Source: JBFHRE01 sp041746105
GTDB taxonomy: Bacteria > Actinomycetota > Acidimicrobiia > Spongiisociales > ZC4RG35
Assembly: GCA_041746105.1 (NCBI GenBank)
Contig: JBGTHP010000003.1
Location: 1 to 64,000 of the forward strand
Direction: 5' to 3'
DNA length: 64,000 nucleotides
The notes under the pieces were generated by a model. That model searched no databases and was not told where the DNA came from. It worked only from the letters and a program-made list of their open reading frames with translations. Shown here piece after piece: positions 43,733 through 51,986 of the stretch (the stretch's first letter is position 1; each line of letters starts with the position of its first letter). The position numbers and the translations under genes were made by a program.

Positions 43733-44341
43733 ATGTATTTCAGGCAGAAGACGCGCTGGGCAACGATTGGGCTGATGCTGGCATTAGGCCTCGCAGCGTG
43801 CGGAGGTTCGAGTTCGGACGCCACTGTCGGTACGAGCGGAAGCAACGAAACGACCGAACCCGCCGTAACAAGTGGAACGAGCGCAACGACCGCGTCGACC
43901 GCGTCGGCCGGGAACTCCGATGTCGGGCCGCTGAATACCGCGGTGGTCACAATCGGGGACGAAACCTACGAGTTCACCGGTGTGCAGTGCTCGATCTTCA
44001 CGGAGAAATACATCCAGGCCGGAAACTTCGGGGCTGATCCGGAGGTCTCGATCGTCCTTCCCCCAGAAGGGTGGGAGTCACAAGGGGATACGTTCGGCCC
44101 GCCGTCTGTCAGAGTCAAGATCGGCGACGATTTCTCCGGCCAATTCTGGGTGGCCGGAGAAGACGGCTCGCCGGCGATCAATCCCATCCCGGACGGTGCA
44201 AGCACCATCGACAGCTACACGGTCTCGGACGGGCGTCCGGTCAAAGCCACGGGTACGGCGACATTTATCGACTTGACCGCTCACAACAACGGCCAGGCCG
44301 CACCATCGATCAGCGGATCATTCGAGGTCAACTGCCCCTAG
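43733..44341 (+). CDS. Secreted lipoprotein, 202 aa
   Basis: Signal peptide with lipobox: ATIGLMLALGLAACGG, so the mature protein is probably lipid-anchored at the outer face of the membrane. A Ser/Thr-rich linker (residues 25-65) precedes a beta-rich domain with VVTIGDETYEFTGVQCSIF and, near the end, ATGTATFIDL and SGSFEVNCP. Similar small lipoproteins of mycobacteria (LppP/LpqH-like) share the GDETYEF-VxC pattern, but I cannot assign a family with confidence. A second cysteine pair (C90-region and the C in the last VNCP) could form a disulfide. GAGG lies upstream of the ATG. Confidence 0.75.
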   Translation: MYFRQKTRWATIGLMLALGLAACGGSSSDATVGTSGSNETTEPAVTSGTSATTASTASAGNSDVGPLNTAVVTIGDETYEFTGVQCSIFTEKYIQAGNFGADPEVSIVLPPEGWESQGDTFGPPSVRVKIGDDFSGQFWVAGEDGSPAINPIPDGASTIDSYTVSDGRPVKATGTATFIDLTAHNNGQAAPSISGSFEVNCP

Positions 44342-44579
44342 GCGCTGGCCCACCGTTCTCGGATTGCTCATGTCGGGCTAGCGATCAGCTTCTCGAACAC
44401 GCCAGGCGGCTCGGCCTGCCCTCATGCCCAGCTCGAACGAGTTCCCACGGCCGGCTTGGAGGACATGTCCGGTAGTGAAAGCGGCGAGTGAATGCGGATC
44501 AAGCCTCGCCTCTCCTGACTGGCAAAGAACTCCGACGACAAACTGAATCGTCGGTCCGTTGACACGACACGGATCAGAA

Positions 44580-44861
44580 TTAGGCCGACGCCTCGCCGGT
44601 CGAGGCAGAGCATTGGGCGTGGCCACAGAAGCACTTCTGTTCTCCCGCGCCGCCACTGATCGCCATGCGGCAAGTGGGACCACAGTGATCGAGATTGTCC
44701 TGGACCTCACAATCGCAAGGGCTGTGGGCGCAGATCTTGGTTGCGGCGGGCGTAGCGCCTCCGCCGGTGGTCCAGGATGGAGGGTCACTTGCCGGAAACG
44801 ACTCCAATCCTGCCTCGTGGACAACGTCATACGGTTCGTTGCCTTGGTTGTCCTTGGTCAT
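44580..44861 (-). CDS. Metallothionein-like protein with an N-terminal SFPASDPPSW segment
   Basis: 93 aa. The N-terminal 40 residues carry the small conserved block EAGLESFPASDPPSWTTGG, common in short actinobacterial and proteobacterial proteins. The C-terminal 45 residues have eight cysteines in bacterial-metallothionein spacing: CAHSPCDCEV, HCGPTCRMA and KCFCGHAQC, with histidines that can complete zinc binding. ATG 44861 follows GAGAGG. It would bind zinc, copper or cadmium in the cytosol. The SFPASDPPSW segment is usually seen alone; its joining to a metallothionein is unusual as far as I recall. Confidence 0.8.
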   Translation of the reverse strand: MTKDNQGNEPYDVVHEAGLESFPASDPPSWTTGGGATPAATKICAHSPCDCEVQDNLDHCGPTCRMAISGGAGEQKCFCGHAQCSASTGEASA

Positions 44862-45105
44862 CGTCCACCTCTCAGCCGTTGAACACGAAGGGCTTACCCG
44901 GTTGCCCTCTATTCAATCATGAGCCAGGTTTTGCAGTTTCGGGTTGTGTGTTCGTTGGGCTCGCTCGCCAGGACTGCCCCTTCTCGATTCCAAGGGCAAC
45001 CTTGGTGTCGTCGACTTCGATTCGAATCCCGCGTCTCGGCGCGAGGTTTACACCGCGACGATCTCGGGTATTCAGTGTCTGCTGTCAACCAGAAGGAGGA
45101 AAGAC

Positions 45106-45315
45106 ATGCAACGCACTGACTACAGCGAAAGGCTCCGCGCCGAAGGCGCCTGGGACCGCTTCAAGGGCAAGGCCCGAGAGGCGTGGGGCGATCTCACAGA
45201 CCAGGAGATGGAACAGGCTCGGGGAAACTGGGAGCAGTTCGTGGGCTTCGTCAAGCAGAAGACCGGCGAGAGCGTCGAGAGCGTCGAGCGCAAGGTCGAG
45301 GAGTGGACGTCCTGA
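45106..45315 (+). CDS. CsbD-family general stress protein
   Basis: 69 aa, starting MQRTDYSERLRAEGAWDRFK. The GAWDRFKGKAREAWGDLTDQ block and QARGNWEQFVGFVKQKTGES are the two repeats of the CsbD/YjbJ family, whose members are small, hydrophilic and induced in general stress. ATG 45106 has a strong AAGGAGGAAAG site; the upstream in-frame part has no family features. A 13-bp hairpin follows. Sigma-B-type control elsewhere in the window would fit, but no promoter was read. Confidence 0.85.
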   Translation: MQRTDYSERLRAEGAWDRFKGKAREAWGDLTDQEMEQARGNWEQFVGFVKQKTGESVESVERKVEEWTS

Positions 45316-45341
45316 AAAGGACCCCACTGACCTAAACAGGG

Positions 45342-45373
45342 GAGGGAACAGCCCGGTGAAGGGCTGTTCCCTC
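45342..45373 (+). terminator. Hairpin terminator after csbD
   Basis: GAGGGAACAGCCC, loop GGTGAA, GGGCTGTTCCCTC: perfect 13-bp stem followed by TCTCG, 27 bases after the CsbD stop. Confidence 0.75.
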
Positions 45374-45539
45374 TCTCGCGTCTGCGCTGCACCGCTCCGT
45401 CGCTCCCGATGGGTTATGGGACCCATCAACCCAACTCCAGCTCAGGGGCAGGCTCGAGTCACCGAGGTGATCTCGGATTGCTCGATAGCCTCTCGCACGC
45501 GATCCTCGGTTCCGGTGGGTTTCGCCATACCATCCGGTG

Positions 45540-45923
45540 ATGGCAGCTAGGTGGGTCGTCGTCGGCGTTCTGGGTTTGATCGGCGGCTTCATGATCTTTG
45601 ACGGCGCCAGAGCACTCACGTTCGGTGACTATGTCACTCCCTCCTCGGGCCGCTACGCAGGTCAGCTAGGACCCTGGTCTGGGGTGGTCCAGGGGCTGGG
45701 GATAGACTCGCGTTCTTCGTTGATGAAGGTGGCATTCGTTGTGATCGGAGCAGTCCATCTACTCGGTGCCGGTGCGGTAGCGGTTTCAGCCTCTCCTGCG
45801 GCCGTTTGGTTGGCGGGTGTGGCTGCCCTTTCGGGGCTCTGGTATTTGCCTTTTGGCACCTTGGGCGATGCGATTGTTCTGCTCATTCTGGCCCTCACTC
45901 CGTCTTTGAAACCTTGGGCGTGA
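45540..45923 (+). CDS. Small membrane protein, 127 aa (intact member of a local family)
   Basis: Three or four TM segments: WVVVGVLGLIGGFMIFDGAR, VAFVVIGAVHLLGAGAVAV, AAVWLAGVAALSGLWYLPFG and VLLILALTPSL. The stretch GDYVTPSSGRYAGQLGPWS between the first two segments is shared with the damaged copy at 49586, and a short piece of the N-terminus recurs at 53819. ATG 45540 is chosen; GTG 45537 is adjacent. No known family. Confidence 0.75.
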   Translation: MAARWVVVGVLGLIGGFMIFDGARALTFGDYVTPSSGRYAGQLGPWSGVVQGLGIDSRSSLMKVAFVVIGAVHLLGAGAVAVSASPAAVWLAGVAALSGLWYLPFGTLGDAIVLLILALTPSLKPWA

Positions 45924-46513
45924 AACGCCGATCGATGCAGCATCGTCAAGTGTTCGGTTCTTGGGACGAGGGGGCCGGGGTCGATGCGGTGTCGTGAAAA
46001 GGTCGAGCTTCCTCTGTGGGTGGGTTGAGGACTCACTCGTGGAGCGGAAGGTTGAATTCGGTGGGCGGGACCAACACCCAGGCGGCCGTCGATGCATCTT
46101 CGCCGACCAGTTACAGCCCACTTGCATGGTCCGGATCCAGCTTGGCCCTCGCGAATTGGACTGCCGAACGAGACCCGAGTGTGGGAGACTGCCGGGTCTC
46201 AGCCAAGAGTTCGTAATGATGACGTTGCGACCACCGACAAAGATCGCTCACAACTGAGCAAGGAGAGAACGTCGCAGCTGTTGTCGTCAGTCCCACCGGC
46301 TAGGACAATCGCGTTCCGCGATGAAGTCGATCACGGCGAGACGGGTTTTGCCGCCGTCGCCAAGAGTCTGTTCGGCGTGGGCGGCGTGATTCGGCGGATG
46401 ACGACGTTCGGCTTGATGGCGGCGATCGTCCCGCTTCCCCCCAGTGGTGGGACAGACGTCGTCATCGGCGGGTCCACTCTGCCAAAAGCCGCGGTCCGGT
46501 TTCGACGGTCACA
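45924..46513. other. Intergenic region, no gene seen
   Basis: About 590 bases between two + strand membrane genes. Frames are short and lack domain features. No hairpin or palindrome stands out. Confidence 0.4.
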
Positions 46514-47692
46514 ATGACGGCGCCTTCAAGGTCCACATATTCGAAACTCCTCGGCACGGCCGCTTGGATCTGGTTGGCGACCGTGACCGTGCTGGGGTCG
46601 ATCGGGGCGGTAGAGCTCTATCGTGACCCTTCACTGGTCAGCATTCCTGAGTTTTCGGCTCTGTACCTCCCGCTCGGACTCAGCCATGCAGTGATGATCA
46701 GTGCATTCCTCACGATCCCGTTGGGGCTGGGGGTCGGCGCCGGCGCGGTGATCCTTCTGACCAGGCGGGAGGACCGTGGCGCAGCCGTTCTCGCGTCGTT
46801 CCTGGCGGCGATATTCTTTTTCTCTTCAGGCACAGCGTCCGGGTTGCCTTCGGACTGGTTGAGGAACTTCTCAACCTCGATCGCAGTGGTGGTTCTCGCT
46901 ACGTTCTTAGTCGTTTTTCCCACCGGGACTTTTGTGCCGCGGTGGTCCATCGCGGCCCCGGTGATGGCGATCCTCATCTCTCTGGCCACACCAGAACTGG
47001 CTGCCACGAGCCGTTCCCTTCTGAGCGGGCCGTTGACGGATCGACCACTCGCCTTCGCGGCTGTTTCATGGGCAGCAACGATCGCGGTCGCAACTGCTGC
47101 TCAAACGCTGAGATATCGGCGAACCTCGACCCGCTCCGAAAGAGACCAGGTCCGCTGGGTGATGTTCGGCCTGTCAGCACTGCTGGTTCCGCCGACACTG
47201 TTGTTGGTTGGCCTGACCTGGTGGAGCCCGGAACCGATCCTCATCGGACTACTTGTCGCTGTCAGTGCCCTGGCAACGCTCGCATTCCCGGCCTTTGTCT
47301 CGATCGCTGTGTTCCGCCACCACTTGTACGACATCGATCGGATCGTTTCGCGCACCGTGACGTACGCCCTTGTCGGCGTCGTAGTTGCGATGGTCTACAC
47401 GCTGCCGGTCGTGGTGCTGCCGGCCATGATCGGTATCAACAATGATCTGGTCGTTGCTGGAGCCACGCTGATAGCGGCGGCCGTGTTCAATCCTGTCAGA
47501 CGCCGGATCCAGCGCACCGTGGATCGTCGCTTCAACCGAGCGCGTTATGACGCTGAGAGAGAGGTGGCCGGGTTCGCCGACCAGTTGGCCGAAGAGATGG
47601 ATCTGGAGACCGTCGCTCACGAGTTGAGCGTGGTCGTCGGACGCACCGTTGCCCCGGCCTCGATCCACGTTTGGATTCGGGAAAATTCCTGA
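46514..47692 (+). CDS. Sensor-like membrane protein without a kinase domain (copy 2)
   Basis: 392 aa. About ten TM segments (IWLATVTVLGSIGAVELY, AVMISAFLTIPLGLGVGAG and others) then the same conserved end as copy 1: DIDRIVSRTVTYALVGVVVA, FNPVRRRIQRTVDRRFNRA, RYDAEREVAGFADQLAEEMD and a final IHVWIREN. No kinase follows. Two paralogues that both stop at this point suggest that the truncated architecture is a stable protein type rather than a broken gene. Confidence 0.72.
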   Translation: MTAPSRSTYSKLLGTAAWIWLATVTVLGSIGAVELYRDPSLVSIPEFSALYLPLGLSHAVMISAFLTIPLGLGVGAGAVILLTRREDRGAAVLASFLAAIFFFSSGTASGLPSDWLRNFSTSIAVVVLATFLVVFPTGTFVPRWSIAAPVMAILISLATPELAATSRSLLSGPLTDRPLAFAAVSWAATIAVATAAQTLRYRRTSTRSERDQVRWVMFGLSALLVPPTLLLVGLTWWSPEPILIGLLVAVSALATLAFPAFVSIAVFRHHLYDIDRIVSRTVTYALVGVVVAMVYTLPVVVLPAMIGINNDLVVAGATLIAAAVFNPVRRRIQRTVDRRFNRARYDAEREVAGFADQLAEEMDLETVAHELSVVVGRTVAPASIHVWIRENS

Positions 47693-47740
47693 GAATCAGC
47701 TGAACGGACAGGGCTCTACAGCTGCGTCGCCCGCAGCGAC

Positions 47741-48508
47741 TCACTTCACCTCGGCCCGGTTCCACCACACGACGGTCAGCCATGCCACGACCAACGTCGT
47801 CACCGGCACCAGCAATAGTTGGGCAACGTCGATGTCGGCTACCTCGGTCGTCCCGGCGATCGCGTAGAGACCCGGGGCTGCGTAGGGGAACCATCCTCCT
47901 GTCCCGAACAACACGGCGAATTGGGTGATCACGGTCAGCAAGATCAGTGCTCCGATGGCAGGGAGGTAACCGCGCCCGACACTCGCCACAAGGCCGATAG
48001 TCAGCGAGATCATCGACATGAGGAACCCGGCGACAAGCAGCCGTCCCAGCCATCCGGCCAGGTCGACGCCTGAGAGCGATCCGACACCACTCGCCAAACC
48101 GAGCAGAATCGACGATGCGAGTGTCAGCACAGTGAGCGCCAGACCCCAACCGGCCAAAACCACATACTTGGCGGCGGCAATAGAGCCGCGGGACAACGGC
48201 AGAGCGAACAGCGAAGGAAATGTACGGTCGGAGAACTCACGGCCGAACGCCCACGCCACGACTACGCCGGGTCCAATGAACATGGCAACCGGCATCACCT
48301 GCGCCAGCAGCCCCAGGTACGCGCCCCAACCCTCGCCGACGACCATCGCCTGCGCTTTGAGCGCCACCGCCCCGGCACCGCCGGCATTTGCCACCGCTAC
48401 AAAACCGAGACACAACAGCGGCACCAACACCATGATCAGTGATGTGGTGGCCAACAGGACTGTCGAGCGGCGAGCCTTCAGCATCTCCACCGTCAGTGCC
48501 CTCCTCAT
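47741..48508 (-). CDS. ABC-2 type transporter, permease subunit
   Basis: 255 aa, six TM segments: VEMLKARRSTVLLATTSLIM at the start and GYLPAIGALILLTVITQFAV near the end, with the AWAFGREFSDRTFPSLFALP motif of ABC-2 permeases. Overlaps the ATPase gene stop (ATGA). Probably forms an exporter whose substrate (drug, lipid or polymer) is unknown. Confidence 0.88.
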   Translation of the reverse strand: MRRALTVEMLKARRSTVLLATTSLIMVLVPLLCLGFVAVANAGGAGAVALKAQAMVVGEGWGAYLGLLAQVMPVAMFIGPGVVVAWAFGREFSDRTFPSLFALPLSRGSIAAAKYVVLAGWGLALTVLTLASSILLGLASGVGSLSGVDLAGWLGRLLVAGFLMSMISLTIGLVASVGRGYLPAIGALILLTVITQFAVLFGTGGWFPYAAPGLYAIAGTTEVADIDVAQLLLVPVTTLVVAWLTVVWWNRAEVK

Positions 48509-49224
48509 GTCAGTCCCCGCTCTCGATCATCCCGGAACACCTGGTCGAAGAAGTGCTGCTCGAGGTCGGTACCGTTGGGATCGAGGTCTCCGATGATCCT
48601 GCCCCGGTGCATCACTGTGATTCGGTGGGCCACTCGTGCGAGCTGATCGAGGTGATGGCTCGAAACCATCACTGCTGCGCCTCGCTCGGTGGCCGACCGC
48701 AGGAGGTATCTGATGAACAGGACCCCAGCGGGGTCGAGCGAGTTGGTGGGTTCGTCCAACACCATGATCGACGGCTGATGCAGCAAGGCGGCGGCGAGGC
48801 CGAGCCGTTGACGGTTCCCGAGCGACAGTGTCCGCGCCCGCTTTTTTTTCCACTGGCTGAGCCCGAACCCGTCGATGGCCCTGGCGACCTCGGCGGCGTC
48901 GTCGAGCCCATGTAGGAGGGCGGCGGCGGTGAGATTCTCGATGACGGTCAATTCTGGGTAGGCGAACGGCGACTCGATCAGAGCTCCCACGCGTCGCCAC
49001 ACGTCGGGTCCGGCCGATCGGGCGGCCACCCCGTCGATCAGCGCTTCGCCCGAGGTCGGTTGGACCATCCCGAGCAGTGCCCTCATCAGTGTCGTCTTGC
49101 CAGCGCCGTTGAGCCCGACGATGGCGTGGATTTCTCCCGACCTCACTTCTAGGTCGACTCCGTCGACTGCCCGCTCGTCGCCGTAGTCGCGGACGAGGTC
49201 CTTCGTCTCCAGCGGCTCAGCCAC
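48505..49224 (-). CDS. ABC transporter ATP-binding subunit
   Basis: 239 aa. Walker A GLNGAGKTTL, the Q-loop region VGALIESPFAYPELTV, signature LSLGNRQRLGLA (LSGGQ variant), Walker B IMVLDEPTNSLDP and the H-loop VSSHHLDQL are in order. Belongs to the drug/lipid exporter (DRA-like) class. It is the first gene of the two-gene operon with the permease. Confidence 0.93.
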   Translation of the reverse strand: MAEPLETKDLVRDYGDERAVDGVDLEVRSGEIHAIVGLNGAGKTTLMRALLGMVQPTSGEALIDGVAARSAGPDVWRRVGALIESPFAYPELTVIENLTAAALLHGLDDAAEVARAIDGFGLSQWKKKRARTLSLGNRQRLGLAAALLHQPSIMVLDEPTNSLDPAGVLFIRYLLRSATERGAAVMVSSHHLDQLARVAHRITVMHRGRIIGDLDPNGTDLEQHFFDQVFRDDRERGLT

Positions 49225-49585
49225 TGGATATCCCGAGTCGAGCTGGCGCCGAGAGGTCGCCCGCGGCGTCGGACTGGCCGGCGCCCGAATGTCGTACGTC
49301 GGTCATCGTCGAACCGAGGAATTCTCGGCGACACCGGTCGGTGGGCAGGAAGGACAATGGTCGGTCGCTGGTTGGTATCGGGCATCGATCAAGATGGAGC
49401 CTTCGTCGGCAGTTGCCAGACGCGGTCAGGTGGGAGGGAAAGAACGCCCGACAATCGTGTTCACCGTACTGGCCTGGCCGAGTGATCGCCGACAAACCGA
49501 TAACTCTTGCTTGGCAAAGTGCCGGAACGCTCCGCCGCAACCCGTGGGTCTGCCTCGGTTCGGACCGTCGAGATAAAATACGGTC
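49225..49585. other. Intergenic region, no gene seen
   Basis: About 360 bases between the divergent ABC operon and the damaged membrane-protein copy. It should contain the ABC promoter; no clear site is seen. Confidence 0.4.
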
Positions 49586-49968
49586 ATGGCATCGAGGTGG
49601 GTTATCGTCGGTGTTCTCTCGGTCATCGGCGGTTTTATGACCTTCGATGGGCCAGAGCGCTCAGGCTCGGTGACTATCTCACTCCCTCGGCCGGTCGTTA
49701 CGCAGGTCAACTCGGACCACGGTCTGGAGTGATCCAAAGATTGCGGCTCGATCCCCGTTCGCGGTTGATGAAGCTGAATTTCGTAGTGATTGGATCAGCC
49801 CATCTACTCGGTGCGGGGGCCGTGGCGGTTTCGGCATCTCCGACGGCGTTTTGGTTGGCAGGCGCGGCTGCCCTTATCGGGCTCTGGTATTTGCCCTTCG
49901 GGACCTTGGGCGATGCCGGGGTACTGCTTTTATTGGCTATCTCCCCGTCGCTGCGACCTTGGGCGTGA
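49586..49968 (+). pseudogene. Frameshifted copy of the 127-aa membrane protein
   Basis: From ATG 49586 the frame reads MASRWVIVGVLSVIGGFMTF, matching the start of the protein at 45540; at about 49653 (a GGG) the match jumps to another frame, which continues ARALRLGDYLTPSAGRYAGQ to the end AISPSLRPWA. One missing base explains it. As both parts are otherwise well conserved, the damage is recent or is a sequencing error. Confidence 0.65.
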
Positions 49969-50078
49969 CGCGTCTCGCTGCATCGATTGGCTGGGAAGAT
50001 CGAAGGAGGGGGGCTGTCGCAGCATCCGCCATCACTCGACCTGATCTCGAATCTTGACGGTCGCTAGGCTCCGAAGGG

Positions 50079-51251
50079 ATGCAAGATTCTGCGCAGACCG
50101 GGTTCCTGGTGGTCGCCGACATCACCGGTTACAGCGCTTATCTTTCGCACACCGAGTTGGAGCACGCCGCGGACGTTCTGAGGACCCTGCTCGACCTGCT
50201 CATCGATCACGCAAAGGCTCCGCTGGTGATGTCGGGCCTCGAAGGCGATGCCGTCTTGAGTTACAGCGTCGACTCCCTGCGTTTCGAAGGCCAGGCGTTT
50301 GTCGAGCTGATCGAGCAGACGTATGTGGCCTTCAAGAGGGCCATCGAACTCATGGTGATGAATACGTCCTGCGAGTGCAACGCGTGCGCAAATATCAACG
50401 CTCTCGACCTCAAGTTCCTCGTCCATCATGGCCGGTTCGTTCTCCAGCAAATGGCAGGAGGAGTGGAGCTGGTGGGAGCCGACGTCAATCTCGTCCACCG
50501 GCTCATGAAGAACTCGATCGTCGCCAAAACCGGCATAAGGGCGTACACGTTCTTCACCGCGAGTGCCGTGGACCAGCTCGCAATCGATGGCATTACGGCC
50601 GACCTCACGCCCTACGATGAGGTTTTTCCGGACGTCGGTGTCGTCCGTGGATGGGTTTCTGATATGAGCCCGGTGTGGGAGGCCAACAAGAATCTCTCTG
50701 CCATCGAGATCGACGAGAAGCGGGCGATCAGCTTCGTCGAAGAATACCCACTCCCCCCACCGCAAGTTTGGGGCTACCTGACCAATCCTGATCACCGCGC
50801 GGTTTTCAGTTTTGCCAAACGCCAAGTCACAACGATGCGCCGCAACGGTCGAGTTGGACCGGGCACGGTTTACGAGTGCTTCCACATGGACAACTCCGTC
50901 TCTACCAACACGGTCCTCGAATGGCAGCCTTTCTCTCGGATCGTCACGGAGAACACGGCCCTCAAGCGAAGCCGTTTTTTGTCGGTCTTTGACATCCAAC
51001 CGATCGAGACCGGAGCGCGGGTGACCCTCAAATACACCCCGCTTCAGGGCTCGGTGATCGAACGGATCATCGGCGTACCCATCTTCTTCTTCAAAATCAA
51101 AGGCCAGATCGAAGAAGGCATGGCCAATCTCCGCAAACTCATGGAGGGGGACATCGTCGCGGGGTTGGTGGAGAGCGTCGAGCGTCGGACGGTGGACGAG
51201 GAGAGCCGAGAGGTAGCGATCGCCGCTGCCCTTTCCGAGCCGAACAGCTGA
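50079..51251 (+). CDS. DUF2652 (cyclase-like) plus SRPBCC domain protein
   Basis: 390 aa. Residues 8-150 resemble DUF2652, a relative of class III nucleotide cyclases: FLVVADITGYSAYLSHTELE, SGLEGDAVLSYSVDS and VHHGRFVLQQMAGG. The catalytic metal aspartates of true cyclases are only partly recognisable. From about residue 215 a START/SRPBCC-like domain follows (FVEEYPLPPPQVWGYLTNPD, VYECFHMDNSVS, KYTPLQGSVIERI), a fold that binds hydrophobic ligands. The pair may sense a lipid or similar ligand. Function unknown. Confidence 0.75.
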   Translation: MQDSAQTGFLVVADITGYSAYLSHTELEHAADVLRTLLDLLIDHAKAPLVMSGLEGDAVLSYSVDSLRFEGQAFVELIEQTYVAFKRAIELMVMNTSCECNACANINALDLKFLVHHGRFVLQQMAGGVELVGADVNLVHRLMKNSIVAKTGIRAYTFFTASAVDQLAIDGITADLTPYDEVFPDVGVVRGWVSDMSPVWEANKNLSAIEIDEKRAISFVEEYPLPPPQVWGYLTNPDHRAVFSFAKRQVTTMRRNGRVGPGTVYECFHMDNSVSTNTVLEWQPFSRIVTENTALKRSRFLSVFDIQPIETGARVTLKYTPLQGSVIERIIGVPIFFFKIKGQIEEGMANLRKLMEGDIVAGLVESVERRTVDEESREVAIAAALSEPNS

Positions 51252-51428
51252 GCCCTCCTTCGATCAGCCGACGGCGCGGCGACGGGACGAAGCTCAGCTT
51301 CGACGTGGTCAAGGCGGTATTTCCGTGAGTCCCGGCCGCCAGAACCGGTGACCGCGACTCCCGACTGAAGGCGAAGAGGACAAAATTGTCGTGGTCATGA
51401 CCATCCCGGTGGACATACAACAATTGGA

Positions 51429-51986
51429 ATGATCGAACGCGAATCTTCGAACATAACGGCGGTGAGTGTGCGACAGCCGAGTCGCTCTCAGGATCGTACA
51501 GCCGAAACCGAGGCGGACTTCCGCAAGTCGTTCGAGGCGCACGTTGACGCTGTCAATCGGTATTGCCGGCGACGGGCCCGACCAGACGACGCGGCGGACG
51601 CGGTTTCCGAGGTGTTCCTCATTCTGTGGCGTCGGTGGCCCGAGTTGGGCTCCTCGGTCAACCTCCCTTGGCTGTATGGGACGGCCCGCAAGGTGCTCGC
51701 CAACCAGCGGAGGTCGATTCGGCGCCGCCTCCGGCTCACCGAAAAGCTGTTCCAGCAGCCGATCACCGTTGGCCATGAGTCTGTTGCCGGCGAAGAGGTG
51801 CTCAAGGCTCTAGATCGGCTGTCCGTCTCCGACCGAGAGGTGATCCGACTTTCTCTATGGGAGGACCTCTCCCCGACCGAGATCGGCCAGGTCGTCGGTT
51901 GTTCGCCCAACGCCGCCTCGATGCGACTCCACCGAGCGCTCGACCGTTTATCACAACGCCTTTCGTCCCAGGAGCCATCAGCATGA
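51429..51986 (+). CDS. ECF-type RNA polymerase sigma factor
   Basis: 185 aa. Region 2 covers FRKSFEAHVDAVNRYCRRRA to VFLILWRRW, and region 4 covers ALDRLSVSDREVIRLSLWED and LSPTEIGQVVGCSPNAASMR. Its stop overlaps the ATG of the membrane protein that follows (ATGA), which fits a sigma/anti-sigma pair. ATG 51429 lacks a strong ribosome site. Target promoters are not known. Confidence 0.9.
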   Translation: MIERESSNITAVSVRQPSRSQDRTAETEADFRKSFEAHVDAVNRYCRRRARPDDAADAVSEVFLILWRRWPELGSSVNLPWLYGTARKVLANQRRSIRRRLRLTEKLFQQPITVGHESVAGEEVLKALDRLSVSDREVIRLSLWEDLSPTEIGQVVGCSPNAASMRLHRALDRLSQRLSSQEPSA

